From Hydractinia symbiolongicarpus (taxonomy: Eukaryota > Cnidaria > Hydrozoa > Anthoathecata > Hydractiniidae), in contig NC_079886.1 in assembly GCF_029227915.1 (NCBI RefSeq), forward strand, positions 25,212,501 to 25,276,500: a stretch of DNA of 64,000 bases, written 5' to 3'. Numbering within the stretch: the stretch's first letter is position 1; each line of letters begins with the position of its first letter. A program made the position numbers and the translations under genes. A model generated the notes under the pieces. It had not been told where the DNA came from. It saw nothing but the letters and a program-made list of their open reading frames with translations, and did no database searches. This document shows positions 39,674 through 53,400 of this stretch, piece after piece.

Positions 39674-39995
39674 GAGTTACAACAGTTGCGTCACATATTC
39701 GTACCAACATGTATTTAGCGACATTTTACCGGTATTACTAGGTTGCATTGCTTTTAAAAGTGAAACGATTGACCCTGTGATTTAATTGAACTTATTTTTG
39801 ACTTTAACCTTATAAATGTGATAAATGAGACAATTTGACTCCAAGAATTAACATTCCTCTCACTTTGGCAGGAATGCTGAGACTCCGTAATTACGCTAGA
39901 CGATCTGTTAGCTCTTTATTTAAATGTTAATTGAGAACAGAGAGAAATTTTTTAAAACTAAATTTCATTGACTTTCTAACGGCATCAGTCCGTTT
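39674..39995. repeat. Deleted monomer, 322 bp (51 bp missing)
   Basis: Landmarks at 39674 and 39996 are 322 apart, with the join near 39922. It lies 16 kb from the nearest other family of deleted monomers and has the same join and the same linked 'tacgctagacgatctg' mark. Confidence 0.92.
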
Positions 39996-40741
39996 GAGAT
40001 ACAGCGGTTGCGTCACATATTCGTACCAACATGTACTTAGAGATATTTTTCCGGTATTACTAGGTTGCATTGCTTTTAAAAGTGAAATGATTGACCGTGG
40101 GACGTAATGGAACTGATTTTGAACTTGAACTTTATAAATGTGATAAATGAGACAACTGGACTCCATGAATTAACATTCCTCTCACTTTGGCAGGAATGCT
40201 GAGACTCCGCAGTTACACTAGACGCTCTGTTAGCTCTTTATTTAAATATTTAGATCGATAAGTCATTTTTTACAGTGGGACCAATCCAAGCCGTTAGAGC
40301 GCACTGAGAAAAGAGAGAAACTTTTTAAAACTACATTTTATTGACATTCAAACGGTATCAGTCCGTTTAAGTTACAACAGTTGCGTCACATATTCGTACC
40401 AACATGTATTTAGCGACATTTTACCGGTATTACTAGGTTGCATTGCTTTTAAAAGTGCAATGATTGACCGTGGGACCTAGTTGAACTGATTTTGAACTTA
40501 AACCTGATAAATGTGATAAATGAGACAATTGGACTCCAAGAATTAACATTTTTCTCACTCTGGTATGACTGCTGGACCTCTGCAATTACACTAGACGCTC
40601 TGTTAGCTCTTTATATAAATATCTAGTTCGATAAGTCATTTTTTACAGTGGGTCCAATCCAAGCCGTTAGAGCGCACTGAGAAAAGAGAGAAACTTTTTA
40701 AAACTACATTTTATTGACTTTCGAACGGTATCAGTCCGTTT

Positions 40742-41062
40742 GAGTTACAACAGTTGGTCACATATTCGTACCAACATGTATTTAGCTACATTTTTCCAGT
40801 ATTACTGGGTTGCATTGCTTTTAAGAGTGAAACGATTGACCCTGTGATTTAATTGAACTTTTTTTTGACTTGAACCTTATTAATGTGATAAATGGGACAA
40901 TTTGACTCCAAGAATTAACATTCCTCTCACTTTGGCAGGAATGCTGAGACTCCGTAATTACGCTAGACGATCTGTTAGCTCTTTATTTAAATGTTAATTG
41001 AGAACAGAGAGAAATTTTTTAAAACTAAATTTCATTGACTTTCTAACGGCATCAGTCCGTTT
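40742..41062. repeat. Deleted monomer, 321 bp (51 bp missing plus 1)
   Basis: Landmarks at 40742 and 41063 are 321 apart. The extra base is the private loss 'cagttggtcac' at 40752. The join lies near 40989. It is the second copy within the 1067-bp HOR. Confidence 0.92.
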
Positions 41063-42455
41063 GAGATACAGCGGTTGCGTCACATATTCGTACCAACATG
41101 TACTTAGAGATATTTTTCCGGTATTACTAGGTTGCATTGCTTTTAAAAGTGAAATGATTGACCGTGGGACGTAATGGAACTGATTTTGAACTTGAACTTT
41201 ATAAATGTGATAAATGAGACAACTGGACTCCATGAATTAACATTCCTCTCACTTTGGCAGGAATGCTGAGACTCCGCAGTTACACTAGACGCTCTGTTAG
41301 CTCTTTATTTAAATATTTAGATCGATAAGTCATTTTTTACAGTGGGACCAATCCAAGCCGTTAGAGCGCACTGAGAAAAGAGAGAAACTTTTTAAAACTA
41401 CATTTTATTGACATTCAAACGGTATCAGTCCGTTTAAGTTACAACAGTTGCGTCACATATTCGTACCAACATGTATTTAGCGACATTTTACCGGTATTAC
41501 TAGGTTGCATTGCTTTTAAAAGTGCAATGATTGACCGTGGGACCTAGTTGAACTGATTTTGAACTTAAACCTGATAAATGTGATAAATGAGACAATTGGA
41601 CTCCAAGAATTAACATTTTTCTCACTCTGGTATGACTGCTGGACCTCTGCAATTACACTAGACGCTCTGTTAGCTCTTTATATAAATATCTAGTTCGATA
41701 AGTCATTTTTTACAGTGGGTCCAATCCAAGCCGTTAGAGCGCACTGAGAAAAGAGAGAAACTTTTTAAAACTACATTTTATTGACTTTCGAACGGTATCA
41801 GTCCGTTTGAGTTACAACAGTTGGTCACATATTCGTACCAACATGTATTTAGCTACATTTTTCCAGTATTACTGGGTTGCATTGCTTTTAAGAGTGAAAC
41901 GATTGACCCTGTGATTTAATTGAACTTTTTTTTGACTTGAAACTTATTACTGTGATAAATGGGACAATTGGACTCCAAGAATTAACATTCCTCTCACTTC
42001 GGCAGGAATGCTGAGACTCCGTATTTACACTAGACGCTCTGTTAGCTCCTTATTTAAATATTCAGTACGATATGACATTTTCTATAGTGGGACCAATTCA
42101 AGCCGTTAGAGCGCACTGAGCACAGAGAGAAATTTTATAAAACTACGTTTCATTCACTTACGAATGGTATCAGTCCGTTTGAGTTACAACGGTTGCGTCA
42201 CATATTCGTACCAACATGTATTTAGCGATATTTTTCCGATATTACTATGCTGCATTGGTTTTAGAAGTGAAACGATTCACCCTGTGACCTAATTGAACTG
42301 ACTTTGGACTTTAAGATTATAAATGTGATAAATGAGACAATTGGACTCCAAGAATGAACATTCTTCTCTCTTTGGTATGTCTGCAGGAACTCCGCAGTAA
42401 CACTAGACGCTCTGTTAGCTCTTTATTTAAATATTTAGTTCGATAAGGAATTTTT

Positions 42456-45400
42456 TACAGTGGGACCAATCCAAGTCGTTAGAGTGCACTGAGAAAAGAG
42501 AGAATCTTTTTAAAAGTATATTTCATTGACATTCGAGCGGTGTCAGTCCGTTTGAGTTACAACGGTTGTGTCACATATTCGTCCCAACATGTATTTAGCT
42601 ACATTGTTCCAGTATTACTGGGTTGCATTGGTTTTAAGAGTGAAACGATTGACCGTGGGACCTAGTTGAACTGATTTAGAACTTGAACCAGATAAATGTG
42701 ATAAATGAGACAATTGGATTCCAAAAATTAACATTCCCCTCACTTTGGCAGGAATGCTGTGACTCCGTAGTTACACTAGATGCTCTGTTAGCTCTTTATT
42801 TAAATATTTAGTTCGATAAGAAATTTTTTACAGTGGAACCAATCCAAGTCGTTAGAGTGCACTGAGAAAAGAGAGAAACTTTTTAAAAGTATATTTCACT
42901 GACTTTCGAGCGGTGTAAGTCCGTTTGAGTTACAACGGTTGTGTCACATATTCGTACCAACATGTATTTAGCGATATTTTTCCGATATTACTATGCTGCA
43001 TTGGTTTTAGAAGTGAAACGATTCACCCTGTGACCTAATTGAACTGACTTTGGACTTTAAGATTATAAATGTGATAAATGAGACAATTGGACTCCAAGAA
43101 TGAACATTCTTCTCTCTTTGGTATGTCTGCAGGAACTCCGCAGTAACACTAGACGCTCTGTTAGCTCTTTATTTAAATATTTAGTTCGATAAGGAATTTT
43201 TTACAGTGGGACCAATCCAAGTCGTTAGAGTGCACTGAGAAAAGAGAGAATCTTTTTAAAAGTATATTTCATTGACATTCGAGCGGTGTCAGTCCGTTTG
43301 AGTTACAACGGTTGTGTCACATATTCGTCCCAACATGTATTTAGCTACATTGTTCCAGTATTACTGGGTTGCATTGGTTTTAAGAGTGAAACGATTGACC
43401 GTGGGACCTAGTTGAACTGATTTAGAACTTGAACCAGATAAATGTGATAAATGAGACAATTGGATTCCAAGAATTAACATTCCCCTCACTTTGGCAGGAA
43501 TGCTGTGACTCCGTAGTTACACTAGATGCTCTGTTAGCTCTTTATTTAAATATTTAGTTCGATAAGAAATTTTTTACAGTGGAACCAATCCAAGTCGTTA
43601 GAGTGCACTGAGAAAAGAGAGAAACTTTTTAAAAGTATATTTCACTGACTTTCGAGCGGTGTAAGTCCGTTTGAGTTACAACGGTTGTGTCACATATTCG
43701 TACCAACATGTATTTAGCGATATTTTTCTGGTATTTTTAGGTTGTATTGCTTTTAAGAGTGAAACGATTGACCCTGTGATTTAATTGAACTTTTTTTTGA
43801 CTTGAACCTTATTAATGTGATAAATGGGACAATTGGACTCCAAGAATTAACATTCCTCTCACTTCGGCAGGAATGCTGAGACTCCGTAGTTACACTAGAC
43901 GCTCTGTTAGCTCCTTATTTAAATATTCAGTACGATATGACATTTTTTATAGTGGGACCAATTCAAGCCGTTAGAGCGCACTGAGAACAGAGAGAAATTT
44001 TATAAAACTACGTTTCATTCACTTACGAATGGAATCAGTCCGTTTGAGTTACAACGGTTGCGTCACATATTCGTACCAACATGTATTTAGCGATATTTTT
44101 CCGATATTACTATGCTGCCTTGGTTTTAGAAGTGAACCGATTGACCCTGTGACCTAATTGAACTGACTTTGGACTTTAAGATTATAAATGTGATAAATGA
44201 GACAATTGGACTCCAAGAATGAACATTCTTCTCTCTTTGGTATGTCTGCAGGAACTCCGCAGTTACACTAGACGCTCTGTTAGCTCTTTATTTAAATATT
44301 TAGTTCGATAAGGAATTCTTTACAGTGGGACCAATCCAAGTCGTTAGAGTGCACTGAGAAAAGAGAGATTCTTTTTAAAAGTATATTTCATTGACTTTCG
44401 AGCGGTGTCAGTCCGTTTGAGTTACAACGGTTGTGTCACATATTCGTACCAACATGTATTTAGCGATATTTTTCTGGTATTTTTAGGTTGTATTGCTTTT
44501 AAGAGTGAAACGATTGACCCTGTGATTTAATTGAACTTTTTTTTGACTTGAACCTTATTAATGTGATAAATGGGACAATTGGACTCCAAGAATTAACATT
44601 CCTCTCACTTCGGCAGGAATGCTGAGACTCCGTAGTTACACTAGACGCTCTGTTAGCTCCTTATTTAAATATTCAGTACGATATGACATTTTTTATAGTG
44701 GGACCAATTCAAGCCGTTAGAGCGCACTGAGAACAGAGAGAAATTTTATAAAACTACGTTTCATTCACTTACGAATGGAATCAGTCCGTTTGAGTTACAA
44801 CGGTTGCGTCACATATTCGTACCAACATGTATTTAGCGATATTTTTCCGATATTACTATGCTGCCTTGGTTTTAGAAGTGAACCGATTGACCCTGTGACC
44901 TAATTGAACTGACTTTGGACTTTAAGATTATAAATGTGATAAATGAGACAATTGGACTCCAAGAATGAACATTCTTCTCTCTTTGGTATGTCTGCAGGAA
45001 CTCCGCAGTTACACTAGACGCTCTGTTAGCTCTTTATTTAAATATTTAGTTCGATAAGGAATTCTTTACAGTGGGACCAATCCAAGTCGTTAGAGTGCAC
45101 TGAGAAAAGAGAGATTCTTTTTAAAAGTATATTTCATTGACTTTCGAGCGGTGTCAGTCCGTTTGAGTTACAACGGTTGTGTCACATATTCGTCCCAACA
45201 TGTATTTAGCTACATTGTTCCAGTATTACTGGGTTGCATTGCTTTTAAGAGTGAAACGATTGACCCTGTGATTGAATTGAACTTTTTTTTGACTTGAACC
45301 TTATTAATGGGATAAATGGGACAATTGGACTCCAAGAATTAACATTCCTCTCACTTCGGCAGGAATGCTGAGACTCCGTAGTTACACTAGACGCTCTGTT

Positions 45401-46184
45401 AGCTCCTTATTTAAATATTCAGTACGATATGACATTTTTTATAGTGGGACCAATTCAAGCCGTTAGAGCGCACTGAGAACAGAGAGAAATTTTATAAAAC
45501 TACGTTTCATTCACTTACGAATGGTATCAGTCCGTTTGAGTTACAACGGTTGCGTCACATATTCGTACCAACATGTATTTAGCGATATTTTTACGATATT
45601 ACTATGCTGCCTTGGTTTTAGAAGTGAACCGATTGACCCTGTGACCTAATTGAACTGACTTTGGACTTTAAGATTATAAATGTGATAAATGAGACAATTG
45701 GACTCCAAGAATGAACATTCTTCTCTCTTTGGTATGTCTGCAGGAACTCCGCAGTTACACTAGACGCTCTGTTAGCTCTTTATTTAAATATTTAGTTCAT
45801 AAGGAATTTTTTACAGTGGGACCAATCCAAGTCGTTAGAGTGCACTGAGAAAAGAGAGAATCTTTTTAAAAGTATATTTCATTGACTTTCGAGCGGTGTC
45901 AGTCCGTTTCAGTTACAACGGTTGTGTCACATATTCGTCCCAACATGTATTTAGCTACATTGTTCCAGTATTACTGGGTTGCATTGCTTTTAAGAGTGAA
46001 ACGATTGACCCTGTGATTTAATTGAACTTTTTTTTGGCTTGAACCTTATTAATGTGATAAATGGGACAATTGGACTCCAAGAATGAACATTCTTCTCTCT
46101 TTGGTATGTCTGCAGGAACTCCGCAGTTACACTAGACGCTCTGTTAGCTCTTTATTTAAATATTTAGTTCGATAAGGAATTTTT
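42456..46184. repeat. Mostly 746-bp dimer HOR
   Basis: Anchors at 42456, 43202, 44321, 45067, 45812 and 46185 give 746, 1119, 746, 745 and 373 bp. Marks confirm the dimer period: 'cattgacattcgagcgg' at about 42524 and 43270, 'cagtggaacc' at 42831 and 43577, and 'ctgccttggttttagaagtg' at 44115, 44861 and 45607. The 745-bp unit has lost one base ('ttagttcataagg' for 'ttagttcgataagg'). The dimers pair a 'cgagcggtgt' monomer with an 'acgtttcattcacttacga' monomer. Confidence 0.9.
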
Positions 46185-49100
46185 TACAGTGGGACCAATC
46201 CAAGTCGTTAGAGTGCACTGAGAAAAGAGAGATTCTTTTTAAAAGTATATTTCATTGACTTTCGAGCGGTGTCAGTCCGTTTGAGTTACAACGGTTGCGT
46301 CACATATTCGTACCAACATGTATTTAGCGACATTTTACCGGTATTACTAGGTTGCATTGCTTTTAAAAGTGAAACGATTCACCGTGGGACCTAGTTGAAC
46401 TGATTTAGAACTTGAACCTGATAAATGTGATAAATGAGACAATTGGATTCCAAGAATTAACATTCCCCTCACTTTGGCAGGAATGCTGTGACTCCGTAAT
46501 TACACTAGACGCTCTGTTAGCTCTTTATTTACATATTTTGTTCGATAAGAAATTTTTTACAGTGGGACCAATCCAAGTCGTTAGAGTGCACTGAGAAAAA
46601 AGAGAAACTTTTTAAAGGTATATTTCATTGACTTTCGAGCGGCGTAAGTCCGTTTGAGTTACAACGGTTGTGTCACATATTCGTACCAACATGTATTTAG
46701 CGATATTTTTCTGGTATTTTTAGGTTGTATTGCTTTTAACAGTGAAACGATTGACCCTGTGATTTAATTGAACTTTTTTTTGACTTGAACCTTATTAATG
46801 TGATAAATGGGACAATTGGACTCCAAGAATGAACATTCTTCTCTCTTTGGTATGTCTGCAGGAACTCCGCAGTTACACTAGACGCTCTGATAGCTCTTTA
46901 TTTAAATATTTAGTTCGATAAGGAATTTTTTACAGTGGGACCAATCCAAGTCGTTAGAGTGCACTGAGAAAAGAGAGAATCTTTTTAAAAGTATATTTCA
47001 TTGACTTTCGAGCGGTGTCAGTCCGTTTGAGTTACAACGGTTGTGTCACATATTTGTCCCAACATGTATTTAGCTACATTGTTCCAGTATTACTGGGTTG
47101 CATTGCTTTTAAGAGTGAAACGATTGACCCTGTGTTTAATTGAACTTTTTTTTGACTTGAACCTTATTAATGTGATAAATGGGACAATTGGACTCCAAGA
47201 ATTAACATTCCTCTCACTTCGGCAGGAATGCTGAGACTCCGTAGTTACACTAGACGCTCTGTTAGCTCCTTATTTAAATATTCAGTACAACATGTCATTT
47301 TTTATAGTGCAACCAATCCAAGCCGTTAGAGCGCACTGCGAACGGAGAGAAATTTTTTAAAACTACATTTTATTGACTTTCGAACGGTATCAGTCCGTTT
47401 GAGTTACAACAGTTGCGTCACGTATTCGTACCAACATGTATTTAGCGACATTTTACCGGTATTACTAGGTTGCATTGCTTTTAAAAGTGCAACGATTGAT
47501 CGTGGGACCTAATTGAACTGATTTAGAACTTAAACCTGATAAATGTGATAAATAAGACAATTGGATTCCAAGAATTAACATTCCCCTCACTTTGGCAGGA
47601 ATGCTGTGACTCCGTAGTTACACTAGACGCTCTGTTAGCTCTTTATTTAAATATTTAGTTCGATAAGAAATTTTTTACAGTGGGACCAATCCAAGTCGTT
47701 AGAGTGCAGTGAGAAAAGAGAGAAACTTTTTAAAAGTATATTTCATTGACTTTCGAGCGGTGTAAGTCCGTTTGAGTTACAACGGTTGTGTCACATATTC
47801 GTACCAACATGTATTTAGCGATGTTTTTCCGGTATTACTAGGTTGCATTGCTCTTAAAAGTGAAACGATTGAACCTGTGATTTAATTGAACTTATTTTTA
47901 ACTTTAACCTTATAAATGTGATAAATGAGACAATTGGACTCCAAGAATTAACATTTTTCTCATTCTGGTATGACTGCTGGAGCTCTGCAATTACACTGGA
48001 CGCTCTGTTAGCTCTTTATTTAAATATCTGGATCAATAAGTCATTTTTACAGTGGGACCAATTGAAGCCGTTAGCGCGCAGAGGAAATAGAGAAAGTTTC
48101 TAAAACCACATTTCATTGACTTTCAAACGATATCAATCCATTTGAGTTACAACGTTTGCGTCACATATTCGTACCAACATGTATTTAGCGACATTTTACC
48201 GGTATTACTAGGTTGCATTGCTTTTAAAAGTGAAACGATTCACCGTGGGACCTAGTTGAACTGATTTAGAACTTGAACCTGATAAATGTGATAAATGAGA
48301 CAATTGGATTCCAAGAATTAACATTCCCCTCACTTTGGCAGGAATGCTGTGACTCCGTAATTACACTAGACGCTCTGTTAGCTCTTTATTTACATATTTT
48401 GTTCGATAAGAAATTTTTTACAGTGGGACCAATCCAAGTCGTTAGAGTGCTCTGAGAAAAAAGAGAAACTTTTTAAAGGTATATTTCATTGACTTTCGAG
48501 CGGCGTAAGTCCGTTTGAGTTACAACGGTTGTGTCACATATTCGTACCAACATGTATTTAGCGATATTTTTCTGGTATTTTTAGGTTGTATTGCTTTTAA
48601 CAGTGAAACGATTGACCCTGTGATTTAATTGAACTTTTTTTTGACTTGAACCTTATTAATGTGATAAATGGGACAATTGGACTCCAAGAATGAACATTCT
48701 TCTCTCTTTGGTATGTCTGCAGGAACTCCGCAGTTACACTAGACGCTCTGATAGCTCTTTATTTAAATATTTAGTTCGATAAGGAATTTTTTACAGTGGG
48801 ACCAATCCAAGTCGTTAGAGTGCACTGAGAAAAGAGAGAATCTTTTTAAAAGTATATTTCATTGACTTTCGAGCGGTGTCAGTCCGTTTGAGTTACAACG
48901 GTTGTGTCACATATTTGTCCCAACATGTATTTAGCTACATTGTTCCAGTATTACTGGGTTGCATTGCTTTTAAGAGTGAAACGATTGACCCTGTGTTTAA
49001 TTGAACTTTTTTTTGACTTGAACCTTATTAATGTGATAAATGGGACAATTGGACTCCAAGAATTAACATTCCTCTCACTTCGGCAGGAATGCTGAGACTC

Positions 49101-50440
49101 CGTAGTTACACTAGACGCTCTGTTAGCTCCTTATTTAAATATTCAGTACGGCATGTCATTTTTTATAGTGCAACCAATCCAAGCCGTTAGAGCGCACTGC
49201 GAACGGAGAGAAATTTTTTAAAACTACATTTTATTGACTTTCGAACGGTATCAGTCCGTTTGAGTTACAACAGTTGCGTCACGTATTCGTACCAACATGT
49301 ATTTAGCGACATTTTACCGGTATTACTAGGTTGCATTGCTTTTAAAAGTGCAACGATTGATCGTGGGACCTAATTGAACTGATTTAGAACTTAAACCTGA
49401 TAAATGTGATAAATAAGACAATTGGATTCCAAGAATTAACATTCCCCTCACTTTGGCAGGAATGCTGTGACTCCGTAGTTACACTAGACGCTCTGTTAGC
49501 TCTTTATTTAAATATTTAGTTCGATAAGAAATTTTTTACAGTGGGACCAATCCAAGTCGTTAGAGTGCACTGAGAAAAGAGAGAAACTTTTTAAAAGTAT
49601 ATTTCATTGACTTTCGAGCGGTGTAAGTCCGTTTGAGTTACAACGGTTGTGTCACATATTCGTACCAACATGTATTTAGCGATATTTTTCTGGTATTTTT
49701 AGGTTGTATTGCTTTTAAAAGTGAAATGATTGACCGTGTGACCTATTTAAACTGATTTTTGACTTTAACCTGATAAATGTGATAGATGAGACAATTGGAC
49801 TCGAAGAATTAACATTTTTCTCATTTTGGTATGACTGCTGGAGCTTTGCAGTTACACTGGACGCTCTGTTAGCTCGTTACTTAAATATTCAGTGCGATAT
49901 GTCATTTTTTATACTGGGACTAATCCTGGCCGTTAGAGCGCACTGAGAACAGAGAAGAAGATTTTAAAACTACATTTCATTGACTTTTGAACGGTATCAG
50001 TCCGTTTGAGTTACAACGGTTGAGTCACATATTCGTGCCAACATGTATTTAGCGATATTTTTCTGGTATTACTAGGTTGCATTTCTTTTAAAAGTTAACC
50101 GATTGACCGTGGGACCTAATTGAACTTATTTTGGACTTTAACATCATAAATGTGATAAAAGAGACAATTGAACTCCAAGAATTAACATTTTTCTCACTCT
50201 GGTATAACTGCTGGAGCTCTGCAATTACACTGGACGCTCTGTTAGCTCTTTATTTAAATGTCTGGATCAATAAGTCATTTTTACAGTGGGACCAATCCAA
50301 GTCGTTAGAGTGCACTTAGAAAAGAGAGAAACTTTTTAAAAGTATATTTCATTGACTTTCGAGCGGTGTCAGTCCGTTTGAGTTACAACGATTGTGTCAC
50401 ATATTCGTACCAACATGTATTTAGCGATATTTTTCTGGTA
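46185..50440. repeat. Five-monomer unit of 1861 bp, copied in tandem
   Basis: The anchor after 'gttcgataagaaatttttta' at 46558 recurs at 48419 (1861 bases, 5 x 373 minus 4). The shared part runs from about 46,320 to 47,810 and from 48,180 to 49,670. Shared private marks include 'cacatatttgtcccaac', the one-base loss in 'ccctgtgtttaattg', 'gttgcgtcacgtattcg' and 'gattgatcgtgggacc'. Between them, 47,820-48,180 carries a type III monomer of the 'gcgcagaggaaatagaga' class. The end (49,680-50,440) is a type III island with 'gtgacctatttaaactg'. Confidence 0.88.
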
Positions 50441-53400
50441 TTTTTAGGTTGTATTGCTTGTAAAAGTGAAATGATTGACCGTGTGACCTATTTAAACTGA
50501 TTTTTGACTTTAACCTTATAAATGTGATAGATGAGACAATTGGACTCCAAGAATTAACATTTTTCTCATTTTGGTATGACCGCTGGAGCTTTGCAGTTAT
50601 ACTGGACGCTCTGTTAGCTCTTTATTTAAATATCTAGATCAAGAAGTCATTTTTTTACAGTGGAACCAATCGCAGCAGTTTGCCCGCGCGGAGGAAATAG
50701 AGACAGTTTCAAAAACTACATTTCATTGACTTTTGGATGGTATCAGTCCGTTTGTGTTACAACAGTTGCGTCACATATTCGTACCAACATGTATTTATCG
50801 ATATTTTCCGATATCACCAGCTTGCATTGGTTTTAAAAGTGAAATGATAGACCGTGGCACATAATTGAACTGACTTTGGACTTTTAGTTTATAAATGTGA
50901 TAAATGAGACAATCGGACTCCAAAAATGAACATTTTTCTCTCTTTGGTATGTCTGCAGGAACTCCGCATTTACTCTATACGCTCTGTTAGCTAGTTACTT
51001 AAATATTCAGTACGATATGTCATTTTTTATAGTGGGACTAATCCTAGCCGTTAGAGCGCACTGAGAACAGAGAGGAAGATTTTAAAACTACATTTCATTG
51101 ACTTTTGAACGGTATCAATCCATTTGAGTTACAACGTTTGCGTCACATATTCGTACCAACATGTATTTAGCGATGTTTTTCCGGTATTACTAGGTTGCAT
51201 TGCTCTTAAAAGTGAAACGATTGAACCTGTGATTTAATTGAACTTATTTTTAACTTTAACCTTATAAATGTGATAAATGAGACAATTGGACTCCAAGAAT
51301 TAACATTTTTCTAACTCTGGTATGACTGCTGGAGCTCTGCAATTACACTGGACGCTCTGTTAGCTCTTTATTTGAATATCTGGATCAGTAAGACATTTTT
51401 TACAGTGGCACCAATCGAAGCCGTTAGCGCGCACTGAGGAAAGAGAGAAATTTTTTAAAACTACATTTCATTCACTTACGAACGGTATCATTCCGTCTGA
51501 GTTACAACAGTTGCGTCACATATTCGTGCCAACATGTATTTAGCGACATTTTACCGGTATTACTAGGTTGCATTTCTTTTAAAAGTTAAGCGATTGACCG
51601 TGGGACCTAATTGAAGTGATTTTGAACTTGAACCTTATAAATGTGATAAATGAGGCAATTGGACTCCAAGAATTAACATTCCTTTCACTTTGGCAGGAAT
51701 GCTGAATCTCCGCAGTTACACTGGACGCTGTGTTAGCTCTTTATTTAAATATCTGGATCAATAAGTCATCTTTACAGTGGGACCAATTGAAGCCGTTAGC
51801 GCGCAGAGGAAATAGAGACAGTTTCAAAAACTACATTTAATTGACTTTTGGATGGTATCAGTCCGTTTGTGTTACAACAGTTGCGTCACATATTCGTACC
51901 AACATGTATTTATCGATATTTTCCGATATCACCAGCTTGCATTGGTTTTAAAAGTGAAATGATAGACCGTGGCACATAATTGAACTGACTTTGGACTTTT
52001 AGTTTATAAATGTGATAAATGAGACAATCGGACTCCAAAAATGAACATTTTTCTCTCTTTGGTATGTCTGCAGGAACTCCGCATTTACTCTATACGCTCT
52101 GTTAGCTAGTTACTTAAATATTCAGTACGATATGTCATTTTTTATAGTGGGACTAATCCTAGCCGTTAGAGCGCACTGAGAACAGAGAGGAAGATTTTAA
52201 AACTACATTTCATTGACTTTTGAACGGTATCAATCCATTTGAGTTACAACGTTTGCGTCACATATTCGTACCAACATGTATTTAGCGATGTTTTTCCGGT
52301 ATTACTAGGTTGCATTGCTCTTAAAAGTGAAACGATTGAACCTGTGATTTAATTGAACTTATTTTTAACTTTAACCTTATAAATGTGATAAATGAGACAA
52401 TTGGACTCCAAGAATTAACATTTTTCTCACTCTGGTATGACTGCTGGAACTCTGCAATTACACTGGACGCTCTGTTAGCTCTTTATTTGAATATCTGGAT
52501 CAATAAGACATTTTTTACAGTGGCACCAATCGAAGCCGTTAGCGCGCACTGAGGAAAGAGAGAAATTTTTTAAAACTACATTTCATTCACTTACGAACGG
52601 TATCAATCCGTCTGAGTTACAACAGTTGCGTCACATATTCGTGCCAACATGTATTTAGCGACATTTTACCGGTATTACTAGGTTGCATTGCTTTTAAAAG
52701 TGAAACGATTGACCGTGGGACCTAGTTGAACTGATTTAGAACTTGAACCTGATAAATGAGACAATTGGATTCCAAGAATTAACATTCCCCTCACTTTGGC
52801 AGGAATGCTGTGACTCCGTAATTACACTAGACGCTCTGTTAGCTCTTTATTTACATATTTTGTTCGATAAGAAATTTTTTACAGTGGGACCAATCCAAGT
52901 CGTTAGAGTGCACTGAGAAAAAAGAGAAACTTTTTAAAGGTATATTTCATTAACTTTCAAGCGGCGTAAGTCCGTTTGAGTTTCAACGGTTGTGTCACAT
53001 ATTCGTACCAACATGTATTTAGCGATATTTTTCTGGTATTTTTAGGTTGTATTGCTTTTAACAATGAAACGATTGACCCTGTGATTTAATTGAACTTTTT
53101 TTTGACTTGAACCTTATTAATGTGATAAATGGGACAATTGGACTCCAAGAATGAACATTCTTCTCTCTTTGGTATGTCTGCAGGAACTCCGCAGTTACAC
53201 TAGACGCTCTGATAGCTCTTTATTTAAATATTTAGTTCGATAAGGAATTTTTTACAGTGGGACCAATCCAAGTCGTTAGAGTGCACTGAGAAAAGAGAGA
53301 ATCTTTTTAAAAGTATATTTCATTGACTTTCGTGCGGTGTCAGTCCGTTTGAGTTACAACGGTTGTGTCACATATTTGTCTCAACATGTATTTAGCTACA

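Larger units (their letters stand above)
39674..42455. repeat. Three-monomer HOR with deleted monomer (1067 bp)
   Basis: Landmarks at 39674, 40742 and 41809 give units of 1068 and 1067 bp, that is 3 x 373 minus about 52. Each holds one 51-bp-deleted monomer. The near-identical segment runs from about 39,830 to 40,896 and again from about 40,897 to 41,940. A private one-base loss, 'cagttggtcac' for 'cagttgcgtcac', occurs at both 40752 and 41819. The final part (41,940-42,455) returns to the 'acgtttcattcacttacga' class with a type II segment. Confidence 0.9.
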
